Below, one piece after another: positions 4,265-6,481 of a DNA stretch of 6,481 bases. The stretch lies in assembly GCA_030638845.1 (NCBI GenBank), contig DAOWDW010000045.1, forward strand, positions 1 to 6,481, in the 5' to 3' direction. The position numbers were made by a program, and so were the translations under genes. The notes beneath the pieces were generated by a model. It was given only the letters and a program-made list of their open reading frames with translations, searched no databases and was not told where the DNA came from. Each line of letters opens with the position of its first letter. The stretch's first letter is position 1. This DNA comes from Candidatus Peregrinibacteria bacterium (GTDB taxonomy: Bacteria; Patescibacteriota; Gracilibacteria; Peribacterales; Peribacteraceae).

Positions 4265-5539
4265 ATGTTACATATCGATATAACTAACACACTTGCAAGT
4301 ACTATTACCCCAACAAAAGGGATAACAGATCAAGAAATGAAATCTATTGCAACAGGCTTAAAAAAATACATAGAAGATTTTTTAGCAGAGCGAGAACAAG
4401 GTGAGCATACTTGGTCTATGGCGCCATACGATAAAAATATGATAGATCAGGTAAAAGAGACTGCCCTAAGAGTAAAAAATGAAAAAATTCAGACAGTTAT
4501 TTGGATTGGAATTGGAGGATCTGGTCTTGGACCAAAAGTAATTCAAGAAGTATTTGAAAGCCCAGAGACAATGGAATTTATACTACTCGATACTTTAGAT
4601 CCATCCATACTAGAATTAACAAGCCACATAGTAGACTGGAAACAAACACTTGTTGTTGTTGCAAGTAAATCTGGAGGAACACTAGAGCCAATGAGTATTT
4701 TCGCACTTTGCTGGTCTCTTCTTCGTAAAGCAATTGGAGATAAAGCTGCAGATAGAGTAATAGCTCTAACAGATCCAAATAAAGGAAACTTACGTAGCTT
4801 TTGCCTAGAGCACGGTATTTCCATGCTTCCAATTCCTTCGAATATTGGTGGAAGGTATTCAATATTTACTCCAATAGGTCTGCTATCACTTGCACTTCTA
4901 AATGGTGACATAGACGCATTTGCCTCTGGCGCAAAAGAAATGGATACATCATGCCAAAGTACAGATGTAGATAAAAATCCTGCGGCCCAATTAGCTAGAG
5001 TTCAATTCTTATTAGATACAAAAAGAGAAAATCCATTAAGAATAATTATGCCATATTCGCAAAGACTAGAATCTCTTGCACGCTGGTGCCAACAACTAAT
5101 AGCAGAAAGTCTAGGTAAAACAGAACTTCACAACCCTATTCCTGTTGCTGCTATAGGTACTCAAGACCAACACTCGCTTTTACAACAGTGGATGGAAGGA
5201 CCCCGCAAATCTTGGCATGTATTTATAAAAGAAGAAGAACAACAATACTTAGCAGTCCCCGACTGCATTGAAGAAAGCTTTAAATACTTAATTGGAAAAC
5301 CATACGGAAAATTACTAGATGCATGTTACCGAGGAACAAGCCAAGCTCTTACAAGTGTAAAACGCCCAAATGTAACAATCTCTTTAAAGAAAATAGATGA
5401 GCAACACTTGGGAGAACTATTTTATCTATTTATGGTAGAAGTAATTCTACTTGGCAAGCTATATAGAATAGACCCATACGGGCAACCAGGAGTAGAAACT
5501 GGCAAGAAAATAACAAAAGAGATTTTAGGAGAACAATAG
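4265..5539 (+). CDS. pgi: Glucose-6-phosphate isomerase
   Basis: Pgi interconverts glucose 6-phosphate and fructose 6-phosphate in the cytoplasm, serving glycolysis, gluconeogenesis and sugar-nucleotide supply. The 424-residue product has the two sugar isomerase (SIS) domains of the family: GIGGSGLG (82-89) and the phosphate-binding loop SKSGGTLEP (134-142) in the first, and GGRYSIFTPIGLLSLA (195-210) in the second. Then come LARWCQQLIAESLGK (271-285) with the likely catalytic Glu281, GTQDQHSLLQQWMEGP (298-313) with the ring-opening His303, and DPYGQPGVETGKK (403-415) with the C-terminal catalytic-region Lys. It is shorter than E. coli Pgi (549) and nearer the compact Gram-positive type (about 450), with all motifs intact. 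Start ATG 4265: no Shine-Dalgarno, -10-like TACAAT just upstream. A hairpin terminator follows the stop. No other sugar-metabolism gene is nearby. Confidence 0.95.
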   Translation: MLHIDITNTLASTITPTKGITDQEMKSIATGLKKYIEDFLAEREQGEHTWSMAPYDKNMIDQVKETALRVKNEKIQTVIWIGIGGSGLGPKVIQEVFESPETMEFILLDTLDPSILELTSHIVDWKQTLVVVASKSGGTLEPMSIFALCWSLLRKAIGDKAADRVIALTDPNKGNLRSFCLEHGISMLPIPSNIGGRYSIFTPIGLLSLALLNGDIDAFASGAKEMDTSCQSTDVDKNPAAQLARVQFLLDTKRENPLRIIMPYSQRLESLARWCQQLIAESLGKTELHNPIPVAAIGTQDQHSLLQQWMEGPRKSWHVFIKEEEQQYLAVPDCIEESFKYLIGKPYGKLLDACYRGTSQALTSVKRPNVTISLKKIDEQHLGELFYLFMVEVILLGKLYRIDPYGQPGVETGKKITKEILGEQ

Positions 5540-5556
5540 AAATGAAGTAATACGCC

Positions 5557-5620
5557 AATAAAACAATGAGGTAACATAGCTAACCGCTTTATGAATCGCT
5601 TGCGATTGTTTTATTGTTTT
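5557..5620 (+). terminator. Terminator region after pgi with two alternative hairpins
   Basis: AATCGC (5594-5599) and GCGATT (5602-5607) form a compact hairpin followed by GTTTTATTGTTTT, a plausible rho-independent terminator for pgi. A second, longer stem is possible between AATAAAACAAT (5557-5567) and ATTGTTTTATT (5605-5615), 11 bp with a 37-base loop. The two share ATT at 5605-5607, so their full forms compete. The T-rich tail continues to about 5634. Confidence 0.6.
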
Positions 5621-5665
5621 ATATTTCTTTTTCTGGAAAAAATCGCATGTTTTCGTTACACTAAA

Positions 5666-5671
5666 TATAAT
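5666..5671 (+). promoter_or_regulatory. -10 box upstream of trxA
   Basis: This is a perfect TATAAT, with 23 bases between it and the trxA ATG, predicting a leader of about 16-17 bases. The leader is pyrimidine-rich (TTCTTTTCCTCTTACC) and has no Shine-Dalgarno. No clear -35 is seen at the expected distance. Confidence 0.5.
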
Positions 5672-5694
5672 CATTCTTTTCCTCTTACCTAAAC

Positions 5695-6015
5695 ATGGCA
5701 GCACCAGTTACAGACGCAGATTTTGAAGCAGAAGTTATAAAAGCAGATACTCCCGTATTAGTTGATTTTTGGGCACCATGGTGTGGTCCATGTAAACAAA
5801 TGATACCTGTAGTAGAAGAACTAGCTGGTGAGTATGAAGGAAAAGCAAAAATTCTTAAGATGAATGTAGATGAAAATCCTGAAACTCCTGGAAAATTTAA
5901 TGTTTTAAGCATTCCAACCTTTATTATATTTAAAGGTGGCGAAACTGTTTCTACATTCATAGGAGCCAAATCTAAAGAAGACATTATGAAAGAACTAGAT
6001 GCTGTAATTGGCTAA
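5695..6015 (+). CDS. trxA: Thioredoxin
   Basis: This is a classical cytoplasmic thioredoxin that reduces protein disulfides and is normally recharged by an NADPH-dependent thioredoxin reductase, which is not in this window. The 106 residues make a single thioredoxin fold of typical length. The active site is WCGPC at 29-33 within VDFWAPWCGPCKQM, with D24 matching the buried Asp26 of the E. coli protein. The cis-proline is P74 in SIPTF, and FKGGE (79-83) precedes the last strand. There is no signal peptide, so a periplasmic role is unlikely. The ATG at 5695 gives the standard N-terminus (PVTDADFEAEV). A TATAAT box lies upstream, and the next gene begins 22 bases after the stop with no terminator between, so they are probably co-transcribed. 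Confidence 0.97.
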   Translation: MAAPVTDADFEAEVIKADTPVLVDFWAPWCGPCKQMIPVVEELAGEYEGKAKILKMNVDENPETPGKFNVLSIPTFIIFKGGETVSTFIGAKSKEDIMKELDAVIG

Positions 6016-6037
6016 TTAACCCTTTCTAAGTTTTATT

Positions 6038-6295
6038 ATGGGAGATTTTTTATTAGGACTTATAGGAATTGCATTTTCACTAACTTTAATAAAATACAGA
6101 GAAAAGGTGGGAGGTATGATGGGAGAAGCAAATTGGATGCGAAAAGTAGGTGGAATTTATAACTTTATTATTATTGTTGCTACTTTTTTGTTTTTCTTTA
6201 GTATTGCAAAAATTACAGGAACAACAAACATATTCCTGTCTCCACTTTCATTTATATTGCCAAGTGTAGGCGGTCCAAATACAGGAGGATATTAA
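6038..6295 (+). CDS. Small two-helix membrane protein of unknown function
   Basis: This 85-residue product has no function I can assign. Residues 3-19 (DFLLGLIGIAFSLTLIK) form a first membrane segment. A basic-amphipathic loop follows (20-39) containing YREKVGGMMGEANWMRKVGG. Residues 40-59 (starting IYNFIIIV, rich in Phe and Ile) are a second segment. The tail 60-85 is semi-hydrophobic and ends in a Gly/Pro-rich PSVGGPNTGGY. The charged loop would be cytoplasmic by the positive-inside rule, putting both ends outside. I recall similar short proteins with a YRE-VG-MMGEA-WM-K-GG loop in Patescibacteria, but could not search. It starts 22 bases after trxA and lacks a Shine-Dalgarno. Codon use resembles its neighbours, which with the clear topology supports a real gene. 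Confidence 0.8.
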   Translation: MGDFLLGLIGIAFSLTLIKYREKVGGMMGEANWMRKVGGIYNFIIIVATFLFFFSIAKITGTTNIFLSPLSFILPSVGGPNTGGY

Positions 6296-6413
6296 GAAAA
6301 ATTTGATGGATTCATCTTAAGTAATCTTTAGATAATCAAAATCTAAAAGAATACCTACTTAGATTGTTCATACATAAATTAAATATAGGACAGTCATATA
6401 TCAGTATTCTTTC

Positions 6414-6441
6414 AAAAAAAGCCTGCATCTCTACAGGCTTT
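6414..6441 (-). terminator. Rho-independent terminator, best on the minus strand
   Basis: AAAGCCTG (6418-6425) and CAGGCTTT (6434-6441) form an 8-bp stem with an eight-base loop. Read on the minus strand, the stem is followed by the complement of the A-run at 6414-6420, giving a seven-base T-tract overlapping the stem end. Read on the plus strand the tail is only TTTCTATATT. It therefore best fits the end of a minus-strand gene lying to the right of the window, and may also end the trxA transcript. Confidence 0.75.
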
Positions 6442-6480
6442 CTATATTCCTATGAATGAAATGTGTTTAGCCACTAAATG
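6442..6480 (-). other. Possible C-terminal codons of a minus-strand gene
   Basis: On the minus strand one frame is open from the right edge and ends with TAG at 6442-6444, directly before the terminator stem. It would encode a C-terminus HLVAKHISFIGI. Only 12 codons are visible, so this is a guess based on the terminator's orientation. Confidence 0.2.
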
Positions 6481-6481
6481 T

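Noticed and set aside
4543..4911. Two minus-strand open frames opposite pgi
   Set aside because: Both overlap the conserved SIS-domain coding region of pgi, and their translations are low-complexity Ser/Leu-rich shadows.
5685..5984. Minus-strand open frame of 99 codons
   Set aside because: Antisense to trxA over nearly its whole length, with no recognisable motif.
6327..6347. Weak hairpin TTTAGAT/ATCTAAA after the small membrane protein gene
   Set aside because: Only seven AT-rich pairs and no U-tract; expected often by chance in such AT-rich sequence. I see nothing else in 6296-6413.

Overview
The window is an AT-rich bacterial stretch of seven protein genes: six housekeeping genes and one small conserved-looking membrane protein. 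The style suggests a Candidate Phyla Radiation (Patescibacteria) genome. Proteins are short (RsmI lacks its C-terminal domain, Pgi has 424 residues), no start codon has a convincing Shine-Dalgarno sequence, several genes have a -10 box almost touching the start codon, and the gaps hold short gap-specific repeats. This placement is an inference from style. No in-frame TGA occurs, so the standard bacterial code fits and a TGA=Gly code is not indicated.

Layout from left to right: the N-terminal 366 codons of gyrA lie on the minus strand and run off the left edge. A roughly 300-base divergent promoter region follows and ends in a striking 79-base tandem duplication that carries the first ten codons of rsmI. 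Next comes rsmI (+), which converges on a minus-strand M23 metallopeptidase gene. Between them are a hairpin overlapping the rsmI stop codon and a 34-base tandem repeat. The peptidase gene and ruvA are divergent, with -10-like boxes on both sides of an inverted AGCTTGTAG repeat. Then ruvA, pgi, trxA and an 85-codon two-helix membrane protein gene all read on the plus strand. pgi is followed by a hairpin terminator and trxA has its own -10 box, while the last two genes are probably co-transcribed. Near the right edge a terminator has its best U-tract on the minus strand, suggesting that an unseen minus-strand gene ends there.

The genes do not form one pathway. They cover DNA supercoiling (GyrA), 16S rRNA methylation (RsmI), cell-wall cleavage (M23 peptidase), Holliday-junction processing (RuvA), sugar-phosphate isomerisation (Pgi) and thiol redox (Trx). 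I see no defence system, mobile-element gene, CRISPR array or RNA gene. The most interesting signals are the triplicated rsmI start with two decoy mini-ORFs, the apparent leaderless promoter architecture, and the different repeat family in almost every intergenic gap.
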